Shown: positions 43,628-52,560, counted from the first letter of the stretch. The stretch: 64,000 nucleotides of DNA from Australimonas brisbanensis (GCA_038147155.1 JAYQTA010000007.1:1-64000); one strand, 5' to 3'. A program made the numbers and translations. Notes: generated by a model from the sequence alone, not told the origin.

Positions 43628-44632
43628 ATGCGGTTCGGACTCTCACTCTCCGGCCTGCTCCAGCACGAGGGCGGGGCCAACATGGCCGAGCGCTTCACCA
43701 TGGTGCTGGAGCTGGTGCGCCTGGCCCGCGAGCTGGGCTTCGACTACGTGTACGCGGGCCATCACTACCTCTCGGCCCCCTACCAGACGCTCCAGCCCCT
43801 CATCTCCCTCTCGCGCATCGCCGCCGAGACGGGGGAGATGGACCTGCTCTCCACCATCCTGATGCCGCTGGTGCATCCGGTGCAGCTGGCCGAGGACGTA
43901 GCGACGCTGGACGCGGTGTCCAACGGCCACATCATCATCTCCGCCGCGCTGGGCTACCGGGACATCGAGTTCGATTCCTTCGGGGTGGCCCACGGCGAAC
44001 GTGTCGCCCGCATGCTGGAGTGTCTGGAGGTCACCAAGGCGCTCTGGTCGGGCGAGCCGGTGACCCACGAGGGGCGCTTCTTCCACCTCAAGGACGCGCG
44101 CATCGGCGTGCTGCCGATCCAGAAGCCGCACCCGCGCGTGTGGATGGCCGCCAACGGCGATCGGATGGTCGAGCGCATCGGGCGCATGGGCCACCCGTGG
44201 TACCTGAACCCCCACGCCCCCTTCGACACGCTGGAGCGCCAGGTGGGGCTGTACAAGGGGGCGCGCGAGGCGGCGGGCCACGGCGCACCGGACGTGCTAC
44301 CCATGTCGCGCGAGACGTATGTTGCACCCACGCGCGAGCAGGCCTACAAGGTCGCCCGCCCGTTCCTGGAGGGCAAGTACAACACCTACGCCGCGTGGGG
44401 ACAGGACAAGGCCCTGCCGGGCGAGGAGTCGTTCCAGGTGCCCTTCGAGGAGCTGGCCAAGGGCCGGTTCATCATCGGCTCGCCGGACGACGTCATCGCC
44501 GATCTCTCGCGCTTCAAGGCCCTCGGCGTGAACCACGCCTCGCTGCGCTTCGGCTGGCCCGGCACGCCTCAACGGGTGGTGGAGGATGCCATCCGCCTCG
44601 CCGCCGCCGAGGTCTTCCCGGCGCTGCGCTAG
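43628..44632 (+). CDS. LLM-class flavin-dependent oxidoreductase
   Basis: A 334-residue bacterial luciferase-like TIM barrel: MRFGLSLSGLL start, YVYAGHHYLSAPY, the LMPLVHPVQLAEDVATLDAV helix and NGHIIISAALGYRDIEF are typical of LLM monooxygenases/F420-dependent oxidoreductases. Cofactor (FMN or F420) cannot be decided. SAR202-type Chloroflexota carry many such paralogues, often linked to breakdown of recalcitrant compounds. AGGAGG lies shortly before ATG 43628. It is flanked on both sides by mosaic repeats. Confidence 0.86.
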   Translation: MRFGLSLSGLLQHEGGANMAERFTMVLELVRLARELGFDYVYAGHHYLSAPYQTLQPLISLSRIAAETGEMDLLSTILMPLVHPVQLAEDVATLDAVSNGHIIISAALGYRDIEFDSFGVAHGERVARMLECLEVTKALWSGEPVTHEGRFFHLKDARIGVLPIQKPHPRVWMAANGDRMVERIGRMGHPWYLNPHAPFDTLERQVGLYKGAREAAGHGAPDVLPMSRETYVAPTREQAYKVARPFLEGKYNTYAAWGQDKALPGEESFQVPFEELAKGRFIIGSPDDVIADLSRFKALGVNHASLRFGWPGTPQRVVEDAIRLAAAEVFPALR

Positions 44633-44644
44633 CGCCTGTGCGAC

Positions 44645-44937
44645 CCTTCCCACTCCATCCCTTGGTAGAGTGGGAGGGCCCCTGGAATGAGCGAGCGCAG
44701 CGAGCGGGGCCGCAGGCCCCACGTTGAGCGCCCGGCAGGGCGCGTAGACGGGGTAGCCCCCGCAGGGGGCGCAGGGGAGCCCCCTGTAACGAGCGAGCGC
44801 CCGGCAGAGCGCGTAGACGGGGGTTCGGCGTCCGGAGGACGCCCAGGGGGTGTCCCCCTTGAAGAACGCGGCTGCTGTAGGCAGCCGGGGACAGGGGAGC
44901 CCCCTTCCGTCGAGCGAGCATAGCGAGCGGGGAGAGA
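44645..44937. repeat. Mosaic intergenic repeat, copy 4 (fills the gap 44633-44941)
   Basis: Positions 44700-44757 are identical, 58 of 58, to the reverse complement of 55109-55166; similarity extends to 44700-44800 against 55067-55166 with few differences. 44819-44860 matches 13003-13044 at 41 of 42. The last part (TCGAGCGAGCATAGCGAGCG) relates to copy 2. The units are palindromic hairpins, arranged in different orders in each copy. No gene is seen. Confidence 0.9.
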
Positions 44938-44941
44938 AAAG

Positions 44942-45583
44942 ATGCCCCTGATACACGACGGCGCCATGCTGGTCCACAAGGTGGCTGGCATGGGCCCCTA
45001 CGACAACAACGGCTACATCCTGGCCGACCCCTCGACGCGTGAGGCCTACATGGTGGACGCACCGGAGGGGGTGGAGCGCCTCATCGAGGAGGCCCAGGGC
45101 TTCGACGTGAAGGGGGTGGTCATCACCCACACCCACCCCGACCACATCGCCGGGCTGGGGCTGCTACGCGAGCGCACGGGGCTGCCCGTGTGGGTGCACG
45201 AGGCCGACGCGCACCGCCTGCCCGCCGCGCCCGACGGCCTGCTGGTGCACGGCGGCTCGCTGACGGTGGGGCGCACCCGCATCCACCTGCTGCACACCCC
45301 CGGCCACACCCCCGGCGGCACCTGCCTGCGCACCGAGGGGGTGCTCATCTCCGGCGATACCCTCTTCCCCGGCGGCCCCGGCCGCACCGGGAGCCCCGGC
45401 GACTTCAAGCGGCTGGTGGTCTCCATCACCGAGCGGCTGCTGACGCTGCCCGACGGCACCGCGGTGTGCCCCGGCCACGGCGCGGACACCACGATCGGCG
45501 CATCGCGCGCCGAGTACGCGGCCTTCGCCGCCCGCGAGCACCCGGCCGACCTGCATGGGCACGTCGCCTGGCTCACCAGCTAG
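44942..45583 (+). CDS. Metallo-beta-lactamase-fold hydrolase (glyoxalase II-like)
   Basis: A 213-residue MBL hydrolase. Metal ligands are H63, H65, D67 and H68 (THTHPDHIAG), H122 in PGHTPGG, D139 in SGDTLFPGG and H179 in CPGHG. It lacks the C-terminal domain of true glyoxalase II and is typical of the small thioester/lactone hydrolase group. GGGGAG precedes the ATG. A MarR-type regulator follows. Confidence 0.87.
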   Translation: MPLIHDGAMLVHKVAGMGPYDNNGYILADPSTREAYMVDAPEGVERLIEEAQGFDVKGVVITHTHPDHIAGLGLLRERTGLPVWVHEADAHRLPAAPDGLLVHGGSLTVGRTRIHLLHTPGHTPGGTCLRTEGVLISGDTLFPGGPGRTGSPGDFKRLVVSITERLLTLPDGTAVCPGHGADTTIGASRAEYAAFAAREHPADLHGHVAWLTS

Positions 45584-45639
45584 CCGCAACTGTGCCCGAA
45601 CGCTCACCGGGGCAGGTGCCACGAGCGCACCGGGGTGGG

Positions 45640-45652
45640 TATGCTTTCAGGG
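45640..45652 (+). promoter_or_regulatory. -10 box for a probable leaderless MarR transcript
   Basis: TATGCT (45640-45645) ends 6 nt before the GTG at 45652, with GTGCCA (45616-45621) as a weak -35 box. No ribosome binding site lies between. Confidence 0.5.
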
Positions 45653-46149
45653 TGAGCGCCGATACGCCCCAGAACGAGTTCCGGCCCATCGACACCCTGC
45701 TGACGCCCGAGGAGGGCGCTGCGTGGCGCGCCTACCTGTGGAGCAGCACGGTGGTGCTGCGTGGGCTTGAAGCCGACATGGCCGCCGACGGGCTCGATTT
45801 CAGCTGGTTCGATGTGCTGGTGCAGCTCTATTCCAACCACGATGGGGTGATGCCCCTCAAGCGGCTGGTGGAGTCGGTGGTGCTCTCACGCTCGGGCCTC
45901 ACCCGGCTGCTGGACCGCATGGAGCGCGCGGGCATGGTCACCCGCACCACCGACCAGGAAGACCGGCGCCGCTTCTTCATCTCCATCACCCCCGCCGGTC
46001 GCGAGGCCTTCGAGCGGGTCTGGCCCGGCCACCAGCGCGCCATCCAGGGGCGGTTCCTCCAGCACGTGCCCGCGGCTGACCTGGAGCGCATGAAGGCGGT
46101 ACTCCTGCGGGTCATCGAGGCCAACGAGGCGCGCGAGAAGGCCCGCTAA
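45652..46149 (+). CDS. MarR family transcriptional regulator
   Basis: A 165-residue winged-helix repressor. The helix-turn-helix runs through MPLKRLVESVVLSRSGLTR (about residues 69-87), and the wing is DRMERAGMVTRTTDQEDRR with the D-x-R-R of MarR proteins. The N-terminal and C-terminal helices form the dimer. Ligand unknown; the neighbouring metallo-hydrolase could be a target. Start is GTG 45652. Confidence 0.88.
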   Translation: MSADTPQNEFRPIDTLLTPEEGAAWRAYLWSSTVVLRGLEADMAADGLDFSWFDVLVQLYSNHDGVMPLKRLVESVVLSRSGLTRLLDRMERAGMVTRTTDQEDRRRFFISITPAGREAFERVWPGHQRAIQGRFLQHVPAADLERMKAVLLRVIEANEAREKAR

Positions 46150-46189
46150 CGCCCTTCGGCCCGCCATCGTGCGCTATCCTGTGAGGGAC

Positions 46190-47053
46190 ATGCTCACCAA
46201 GCGCATCATCCCGTGCCTGGACGTGAACGACGGCCGCGTGGTCAAGGGCGTCTCCTTCGTGAACCTGCGCGATGCGGGTGACCCGGTGGAGTTGGCGGCC
46301 TTCTACGACGAGCAGGGGGCCGATGAACTGGTGTTCCTCGACATCACCGCCTCCTCCGACGGGCGCGAGACGATGCTGGACGTGGTGCGCCGCGTCTCCG
46401 AGGAGGTGTTCATCCCCCTCACCGTGGGCGGCGGCGTGCGGACGGCGGCGGACGTGCGCCGCCTGCTGAACGCGGGCGCCGACAAGGTGTCCATGAACTC
46501 GGCCGCGGTGCTGGACCCGGCGGCCTTCGCCGAGGCGGCGGCGGCCTTCGGCTCCCAGTGCATGGTCATCGCCATCGACGCGCGCGCCATCCACCCCGGC
46601 GGGCCCGTGGCCGACCCCGCGCTGCTGGCGCCGGACCACCCGGCCCGCGAGGCGTGCGCCGTGGGGCCGGACTCGCGCTGGGAGGTGTACATCCGCGGCG
46701 GGCGCACCCCCACGGGGCTCGATGCGGTGAAGTGGGCCGTCTACACCGCGGGGCTGGGCGCCGGTGAGGTGCTGCTGACCAGCATGGACCAGGACGGCCA
46801 CCAGGACGGCTACGACCTGCCCCTCACCCGCGCCATCGCCGACGCGGTGCCGGTGCCCGTCATCGCCTCGGGCGGTGCGGGCGGCCCGGAGCACCTGGCT
46901 GCGGCGGTGGACGAGGGCCCCGACGGCGGGCACGCGGACGCGGCGCTGGCCGCGAGCATCTTCCACTACGGCACCCACTCCATACGGGCCACCAAGGCGG
47001 TGCTGGCCGCCCACGGATTGCCCGTGCGGGATGGGGAGGAGCAGGACGAGTGA
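46190..47053 (+). CDS. hisF: Imidazole glycerol phosphate synthase subunit HisF
   Basis: A 287-residue TIM barrel that makes imidazole glycerol phosphate and AICAR. MLTKRIIPCLDVNDGRVVKG holds catalytic D11, VIAIDARAI the second aspartate, and LTSMDQDGHQDGYD the phosphate site. It is longer than the usual ~250 residues because of an insertion of about 25 residues after VIAIDARAI (PGGPVADPALLAPDHPAREA and on). TATCCT lies 9 nt before the ATG and GAGGG 2 nt before. hisH is not adjacent. Its stop overlaps the HAD gene (TGATG). Confidence 0.9.
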   Translation: MLTKRIIPCLDVNDGRVVKGVSFVNLRDAGDPVELAAFYDEQGADELVFLDITASSDGRETMLDVVRRVSEEVFIPLTVGGGVRTAADVRRLLNAGADKVSMNSAAVLDPAAFAEAAAAFGSQCMVIAIDARAIHPGGPVADPALLAPDHPAREACAVGPDSRWEVYIRGGRTPTGLDAVKWAVYTAGLGAGEVLLTSMDQDGHQDGYDLPLTRAIADAVPVPVIASGGAGGPEHLAAAVDEGPDGGHADAALAASIFHYGTHSIRATKAVLAAHGLPVRDGEEQDE

Positions 47054-47823
47054 TGGCAGGCGGCATCCGGTTCATCGCCTTCGACATGTTCGGCACCCTG
47101 GTGCACAACGACGCGGCGGAGTGGCGCGCGGCGCTGCACGCCATCGCGCGTGAGCAGGCGCTGGGCATCGAGGGCGATGCGCTGTGGAAGGAGTGGTCGG
47201 CTCGTGAGGTGGCCTTCCGCAAGACCCGCACCAACATGGCGGACCCGGCCGCCAGCCCCCCCTTCCGCACCTACCGGCAGGCGTGGCGCGATGCCTTCGT
47301 GGACACGTTCCGTGAACTGCATCTGGAGGGCGATGCCGAGACGGCGGCCGACTTCTGCGTGGACGCGCTGACCACCCACGAGGCCTTCATCGACGCCCCC
47401 GCCGCCGTGGAGGCGCTGGGCCAGCACGCACGGCTGGCGGTGCTCTCCAACGCCGACGACCGCTTCCTGGACGGGACGATCGCCCACAACGGCTGGGCCT
47501 TCGAGGCGGTGGTCTCCTCGGAGAACGCCCGCGCCTACAAGCCTGACCCGCGCATCTTCGCGACGCTGTGCCAGCGGCTGGGCGCGGTGCCCAACGAGGT
47601 CCTGTACGTGGGCGACTCGCCCTACGACGACGTCCACGGTGCGGGGCTGGCGGGGATGCGCACCGTGCTGGTGCGCCGCGACCAGAACACCCCCGGCCGC
47701 ACGCCGCCGCCGGAGGCCACGGCGTTGCTGGGGCCGGACTTCGCGGTGGGCTCGCTGGCCGAGTTGGTGCCCCTGGCCGCCGCCCTGGCGGGGGAAACGC
47801 CCGCCCGCGCCGAGAGGAGTTAG
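47053..47823 (+). CDS. HAD-superfamily hydrolase in the his cluster
   Basis: A 256-residue HAD type IA hydrolase with nucleophile D11 in FDMFGTL, an LSNADDR motif II, K in KPDPRIF and motif IV GDSPYDDVHGA. The second aspartate of the phosphatase D-x-D pattern is phenylalanine (F13), as in haloacid-dehalogenase-like members, so phosphatase activity is doubtful. Its placement between hisF and hisIE, overlapping hisF by TGATG, suggests a role near histidine synthesis, such as histidinol-phosphate removal, but the missing aspartate argues against it. Confidence 0.8.
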   Translation: MAGGIRFIAFDMFGTLVHNDAAEWRAALHAIAREQALGIEGDALWKEWSAREVAFRKTRTNMADPAASPPFRTYRQAWRDAFVDTFRELHLEGDAETAADFCVDALTTHEAFIDAPAAVEALGQHARLAVLSNADDRFLDGTIAHNGWAFEAVVSSENARAYKPDPRIFATLCQRLGAVPNEVLYVGDSPYDDVHGAGLAGMRTVLVRRDQNTPGRTPPPEATALLGPDFAVGSLAELVPLAAALAGETPARAERS

Positions 47824-47825
47824 CC

Positions 47826-48458
47826 ATGACAGACCCCACACCGGCGGTGCGCCTCAACGCCCAGGGGCTGGTGCCCGCTATCTGCCAGGATGAGGCCACG
47901 GGCAGGGTGCTCATGGTCGCCTTCCAGAACCGGGAGGCGCTCGCCAAGACGCTGGAGTCGGGCGAGATGTGGTTCTACTCACGCTCGCGCGCCGAGCTCT
48001 GGCACAAGGGCGCCACCTCCGGCTCCTTCCTGCATGTGGTGAGCGCCCAGGCCGACTGCGACGGCGACGTGCTGCTCTACCAGGTGAGCCCCGATGGGCC
48101 CGCGTGCCACACCGGCGCCGAGACGTGCTTCTTCACCCCCCTGGAGGCGGCCACGCCCGTGGAGGCGCAGGCGAGCGGGGCCGGTGTGCTGGAGGAACTG
48201 TTCCGGACGATACGCCAGCGCCAGGACGAGCGGCCCGAGGGCTCCTACACCACGCGTCTGTTCGCCGAGGGCACCACGCGCATCGCCCAGAAGGTGGCCG
48301 AGGAGGGCGCCGAGGTGGCCCTGGCCGCCGCCACCAAGGACCATGCGGGGCTGCCCGGTGAAGCGGCGGACCTGCTCTACCACCTGCTGGTGCTCCTAGC
48401 CGACGCAGGCATGAGCCCGGAGGACGTCTTCGCCGTCCTGCGCAGGCGCCAGGGCTAG
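47826..48458 (+). CDS. hisI: Bifunctional PR-AMP cyclohydrolase / PR-ATP pyrophosphatase
   Basis: A 210-residue HisIE fusion catalysing steps 2 and 3 of histidine synthesis. The N-terminal HisI domain has VAFQNREALAKTLESGEM, FYSRSRAELWHKG, DCDGDVLL and the zinc cysteines (CHTG, C-F-F-T-P). The C-terminal HisE domain is ARG-rich with EEGAEVALAAATKD and EAADLLYHLLVLL. GAGAGGAG lies 6 nt before the ATG. It ends the hisF-HAD-hisIE unit. Confidence 0.94.
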   Translation: MTDPTPAVRLNAQGLVPAICQDEATGRVLMVAFQNREALAKTLESGEMWFYSRSRAELWHKGATSGSFLHVVSAQADCDGDVLLYQVSPDGPACHTGAETCFFTPLEAATPVEAQASGAGVLEELFRTIRQRQDERPEGSYTTRLFAEGTTRIAQKVAEEGAEVALAAATKDHAGLPGEAADLLYHLLVLLADAGMSPEDVFAVLRRRQG

Positions 48459-48472
48459 CGCACAACCGGTCC

Positions 48473-48533
48473 CGAACGAACGAACGAACGAACGAACACC
48501 GAGGCCCGGGCAGCGCTGCCCGGGCCTCGGTGT
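48473..48533. terminator. Convergent terminator with a (CGAA)6 tandem repeat
   Basis: Six CGAA units (48473-48496) precede a perfect 19-bp palindrome (48496-48514 with 48515-48533). On the minus strand the palindrome is followed by TTCG repeats, a T-rich tail, so it should terminate the protease gene; on the plus strand it follows hisIE. Confidence 0.7.
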
Positions 48534-48553
48534 GTCCGTGGGGCGGTCTGGCC

Positions 48554-49450
48554 CTAGGGCGCGCCGACCAGCCCGTCGCCCGTGGCGTTCAGCGCTGCGT
48601 AGTACACGCTGTTGGCCCACTCACCCAGGCGCAGGCCGAACAGGTAGCCGTTGAGGCCAACGTAGCTGAAGCTGGTCACCGAGGTCACCGTGCCGGTACC
48701 GGTGCCCTCATCGAAGGCGTTTAACCAGGGGCCACCGGAGGACCCGCCGTTCATCTTGCACGCCAGGTAGACGTCGGTGGAGCCGTAGGGGTCATCGGCG
48801 CTGGTCCCGGCGCAGTACACCAGGTCATTGCTCTTGTACTTGGCCTCCGCCGGGTAGCCGAAGGCGTACATCTTGTTGCCCGCGCCGGTGGCGTTGAAGG
48901 CGTTGGCCTGCTCCCCCACCGTCTCCTCCAGGGTCTTGCCACCCTGGGACTCGGTAACGACGGCGAAGGCGTAGTCGTGGTTGAAGTCACGGCTGGCCCA
49001 CGCCGTGGTGGTCACCAAGGCGCTGGCCGCCCACATACCGTAGGGCCGGTGGCGTTGGAGTAGGAGCCGCCGTTGTCGTAGTCGGGGATGAACACCCAGT
49101 TGGTCACGAAGGCCCGCCGGTCTCGTCGAAGACGCAGTGGCCAGCGGTCACCACCAGTGCGCCCGTTGGTGTCGGTGCCTAGGGCGCCGTCAGCGTCGTC
49201 CACCACGCCGCCGGAGCAGGGTAGAGGCTCGAGCCGATGGAGAAGAACACAAGGCCCGTGGTCTTCTGCACCAGGCCAGTCTCGTTCAGGACGAACCCGT
49301 GGTGTCCGTGGAGCCGCCGGTGCCACCGCCGCCACCGGGCTTGCCGCCACCGCCGTTCCCCTTGCCGGGGTTGGTGTTGATGAGGCCGGGAGGGGCAGCC
49401 CGCTGGATGTCGCGGGGCTGCGCCGCAGCCAGGCGCTCTGGCGTCAGAAG
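48554..49450 (-). pseudogene. Trypsin-like serine protease with multiple frameshifts
   Basis: Joining three frames gives a plausible secreted S1 protease: a Gly/Thr-rich linker, NETGLVQKTTGLVFFSIGSS, CSGG, then catalytic His in VVTAGHCVFDETGG, Asp in FNHDYAFAVV and Ser in MNGGSSGGPWLN, so the triad is intact. At least five one-base indels interrupt it, near 49290, 49215, 49160, 49120 and 49040, each in a run of two to four G or C. The N-terminus beyond 49450 (with any signal peptide) cannot be traced. It may be a true pseudogene or a poorly sequenced intact gene. Confidence 0.75.
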
Positions 49451-49576
49451 GCATGGGCATCGGCCTGCTGCGCGCCCCGGCCCTTCTGTCCTCGTCCTTT
49501 CGGACGGTTCCGGCCGAGATTGACACCCCAGGGTGGGCATACGCTCCCGCCCGCGCAGCGACGCGGAGGTGCCCCC

Positions 49577-49989
49577 TTGTTCACCCAGACGAGTATCGGC
49601 ATGGAGGAGGCGCAACGCGCGGCGCAGGCCGTCCTCGCAGCCCTCACCCCGACGATAACCCATCGGCCCTGGCCATCGCCGGGCCGATGGTTCGCCCATC
49701 CTGTGCCTGCGCCAGGACGGGGCACCCTCCCGGATGCTCCGGCGCGCGCGTGCCAAGGCCTACACGGCGGCGCGGGTGGGCATGAACACCGTGGACTTCC
49801 GCGACGGGGTGGTGAAGGCATCGAGCCGCACCCTGGACGACTGGGGCGACGAGGGGCTCACCACCCTGCAGGGCGGGATGACCGTGCGCTCCGGTGGGAA
49901 GGTGGTGGGGCCATCGCCATGAGCGGCAACACCACCGTCGGGACGAGCAGCTGGCGGGCATCGGCCTTGCCGCCATGGGGGTGAAGTGA
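49577..49989 (+). pseudogene. HbpS/GlcG-family (DUF336) protein, frameshifted, copy 1
   Basis: Pieces in three frames read as a GlcG/HbpS heme-binding-like domain: MEEAQRAAQAVL, PDDNPSALAIA, RARAKAYTAARVGMNT, LQGGMTVRSGGKVVG and, after a shift, AIAMSGNTT and a terminal GLAAMGVK-type end at 49989. One-base indels near 49640, 49690 and 49910 break it. The start is either TTG 49577 or ATG 49601. The stop overlaps the ATG of copy 2 (TGATG). Confidence 0.65.
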
Positions 49990-50400
49990 TGTTCACGCGA
50001 GTCCATGGGCATGGAGGACGCGCAGGCAGCAGCCGCCAAGGTGCTGGCCTCCGCACGCAGAGCGACGGCCCTGGCCGTGGTGGTGGCCGACGAGAACGGC
50101 GACGTGGTGCACCTGCTCACGCAGGACGGGGCCTCGGCCACGGACATCCGCAACGCCGAGCGCAAGGCCTACACCGCCGCGTTCATCGGGCGCGACACGT
50201 GGGCGTACCGCCAGCAGATCGCCGCCGACGGGCGCACCGTGGCCGACTGGTCCGACCCATGATCGCCACCCTGCATGGCGGTGTCACCGTCCGGCGCATG
50301 GGCCAGGTGGTGGGGCCATCGGCGTGGCGGGCTCTGGCAGCGAGGACCGCGACGAGGTGCTGGCCATGGGCGCGGCAGAGCTGCTGGCGCGCAGGGCCCA
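49989..50400 (+). pseudogene. HbpS/GlcG-family (DUF336) protein, frameshifted, copy 2
   Basis: A paralogue of copy 1: GMEDAQAAAAKVLASARR, ALAVVVADENGDVVHLL, RNAERKAYTAAFIGRDTW, then LHGGVTVRRMGQVVG and, after a shift, GVAGSGSEDRDEVLAMGAAEL. Indels near 50005, 50255 and 50315 break it; the shift after GQVVG lies in the same GGTGGTGGGGCC context as in copy 1. The 3' end is not defined and runs toward the RidA gene. Confidence 0.65.
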
Positions 50401-50502
50401 GGGGCCACGGCCCGCGAGCAGAAGGCCGACGCCCAGGCGGCAGGGCACGCCGTCCACGGTCTGCAGGCCGCCCCACGCCGCGCACGGCCAGGGAAGCGCC
50501 GG

Positions 50503-51636
50503 GTGGCCTACAACCTGCCTGGCCTGGCCCCAGCGGGGGCCGTCGCGCCCGACCTGGTGCGGGTGGGCGAGCTGTTCTTCACCTCCGGCGTGCGCGGGGT
50601 GGACCGCGCCACCGGCAAAATCGGCGCCACCCCTGCCGAGGAGTTCGCCCTGGCCTGGGACAACCTGGCCGCCCTGGTGAAGGGCGCGGGCCTCTCCCTG
50701 GACGATGTGGGGCTGGTGACGGTGTTCATCGGCAGTCAGGACTACCGCCCCTTCATCAGCCCCGGCTGGCTCAGGCTCTTCCCCACCAAGGGCGACCGGC
50801 CTGCCCGCAAGACCACCTCCTACCTGCTACCGCCGGGGGAGGGAGTGCAATTGCAGGCCTACGGGGTGGTGGGCCAGAAGCGCCAGGCCATCGAGGTCAA
50901 GGGCCTCACCCACAAGGACCCACTGCCCAACGGCGTGCGCATGGGCGACTACGTCTTCTCATCGGTCATCGTGCCGTGGGACCTGTCCACCTCCCTGCCC
51001 GTGGTGGGCGAGGAGGCGCAGACGGACAAGTGCTTCGAGAACATGCGCGTGTTCATGGAGCACGCGGGCGGAAGCATGGACGACATCGCCCTCCAGTGGG
51101 TGTACCTGAACGACTTCGCCTACCAGCCCTACATGGTGGACGTGTACGTGGACACCTGGCCCATCGGGGCCTTCCAGGCGGCCCGCAAGACCTTCCGCTA
51201 CCCCATGGGCGGGCAGATCCAGATCCAGGTCATCGGCAAGGTGGGCGCGCCGCGCTACAACTTCGAGATTCCGGGGCACGAGCACCACGACCCCATCCCC
51301 ATGGCCGCGCGCCTGGGCAACCTGCTGTGCTCCTCCGGCGTCTCGGGCGTGGACACCTCCAGCGCCGACAAGCTGGAGCCGGTGGAAGGGGTGGCGGGCC
51401 AATCGCTCCACGGCCTGCGCAACATCAGAGCGCTGGTGGAGGCGGGCGGCGGCAGCGCCGACGACATCGGCCACATCACCGTGCTGGTGCAGGACTACGC
51501 GGATCTGGAGGCGGTGGACGCCGAGTGGGTGAAGATGTTCCCCGACCCGGCCGACCGCCCCGCGCGCCAGGTGATGCGCCTGGGCGTGCAGCGGCGCATG
51601 CGGGCGCAGTTCCACATGATCGCCTCGGTGGACTGA
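50503..51636 (+). CDS. Tandem RidA-domain protein
   Basis: A protein of about 377 residues with two RidA/YjgF modules: the first contains LVRVGELFFTSGVRGVD, the second MAARLGNLLCSSGVSGVDTS, each with the MDDIALQWVYLND / ADDIGHITVLVQDYAD helix. Between them lies a spacer with NGVRMGDYVFSSVIVPWDL, which may be a third degenerate module. Two-domain RidA proteins occur in catabolic clusters, where they handle reactive imine or enol products. The start is uncertain: GTG 50503 is the last before conservation; the frame is open upstream, but that stretch is the decayed DUF336 gene. Confidence 0.7.
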   Translation: MAYNLPGLAPAGAVAPDLVRVGELFFTSGVRGVDRATGKIGATPAEEFALAWDNLAALVKGAGLSLDDVGLVTVFIGSQDYRPFISPGWLRLFPTKGDRPARKTTSYLLPPGEGVQLQAYGVVGQKRQAIEVKGLTHKDPLPNGVRMGDYVFSSVIVPWDLSTSLPVVGEEAQTDKCFENMRVFMEHAGGSMDDIALQWVYLNDFAYQPYMVDVYVDTWPIGAFQAARKTFRYPMGGQIQIQVIGKVGAPRYNFEIPGHEHHDPIPMAARLGNLLCSSGVSGVDTSSADKLEPVEGVAGQSLHGLRNIRALVEAGGGSADDIGHITVLVQDYADLEAVDAEWVKMFPDPADRPARQVMRLGVQRRMRAQFHMIASVD

Positions 51637-51661
51637 CCCGCGCGTTCAAGCCAGCAGAGAG

Positions 51662-51691
51662 CGAGGGGCCCGGCGCTTGCCGGGCCCCTCG
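51662..51691. terminator. Bidirectional terminator hairpin
   Basis: A perfect 13-bp GC-rich stem (51662-51674 with 51679-51691) with GCTT loop, between the convergent RidA (51636) and lipoprotein (51718) stops. No strong T-run. Confidence 0.65.
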
Positions 51692-51717
51692 TCAGTGCAG
51701 GAACGGGCGCGCCAGGG

Positions 51718-52560
51718 CTAGCGGACCTCGAAGGACGAGATGCTCCAGCCCGTCTCCTCGTCGGCCATCTGCTCGTGGTAGTCGACGTAGGCGCTAAGGG
51801 GGTGGCCGTATTGGGCGTCGTACTCGGCGTCCACCCGCGCCGCGTTCTGGGCGTAGGCCTCGGCCAGCAGGGCAAGCAGCCCATCCACCGTGTGGGACGG
51901 TGCGTCCAGGTGCACCGGCGGGGACAGGGGGTTCACCGCATCCACGCCCACGAACTGCCCACCGCGCACGTGCACTGTCATGGGCGTGCCGCCGAAGATG
52001 CAGAAGCAGTGCCAGGCGATGACGTAGTCGTAATCGCGCACCCCGCTGCGTTCCCAACGGGCCTGGGTCCGGAGCAGGAGGGCTTGGGGCGAGTCCTGCG
52101 CGTCCAGCACCAGCACGTCCTCGAAACCCGCGATGATGCTCTCGGCGCCGTCGGTGGTGAGCGCCGTGACGCGCCGCGCGTACCGGCCCGGGGCCACGGA
52201 CCCGCTCACCGTGGGCACGCTCACGCTCGCTCGCAACGGGATGCCCACGCTCTCCACCGGCCCACCCAGGTCGATGCGCGCCGTCTGCGCAACCGCCCCA
52301 TCGGCGGTCAGCAACTCGTAGCGCAGCGCGCTCACGGGACGGGAGAAGTCGCACCCACCCGCATTGATGGCATCGAAGGCCGTGGGCAGCGGGTCACGCC
52401 CGGCCACCACGGTGATGAGCTCCAGGGCATACGCCTCGGTGCTGAAACACAGCGCCTCCACGGGCTCCGCCGGGGTGGGCGTGGGCGTGGGCGTCCCCCC
52501 ACCGGAACACGCCACCAGGGCCAGGGACAGAACCAGCGCCACCACCACCACACCACGCAT
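51718..52560 (-). CDS. Lipoprotein with a DUF6174-like domain
   Basis: A 280-residue exported lipoprotein. The signal peptide is MRGVVVVALVLSLALVAC with lipobox L-V-A-C, followed by a Thr-Pro linker. The C-terminal 110 residues match the DUF6174 pattern: a DYDYVIAWHCFC segment with paired cysteines, a hydrophobic strand (PMTVHVRGGQFVGV) and a TVDGLLALLAEAY helix. The middle region (50-160) is beta-rich. AGGAGG 6 nt upstream selects ATG 52560 over ATGs at 52575 and 52593. Function unknown. Confidence 0.72.
   Translation of the reverse strand: MRGVVVVALVLSLALVACSGGGTPTPTPTPAEPVEALCFSTEAYALELITVVAGRDPLPTAFDAINAGGCDFSRPVSALRYELLTADGAVAQTARIDLGGPVESVGIPLRASVSVPTVSGSVAPGRYARRVTALTTDGAESIIAGFEDVLVLDAQDSPQALLLRTQARWERSGVRDYDYVIAWHCFCIFGGTPMTVHVRGGQFVGVDAVNPLSPPVHLDAPSHTVDGLLALLAEAYAQNAARVDAEYDAQYGHPLSAYVDYHEQMADEETGWSISSFEVR

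Noticed and set aside
47053..47823. Assigning the HAD gene as histidinol-phosphatase
   Set aside because: The second aspartate of the phosphatase motif is phenylalanine (F13), so only its location supports this.
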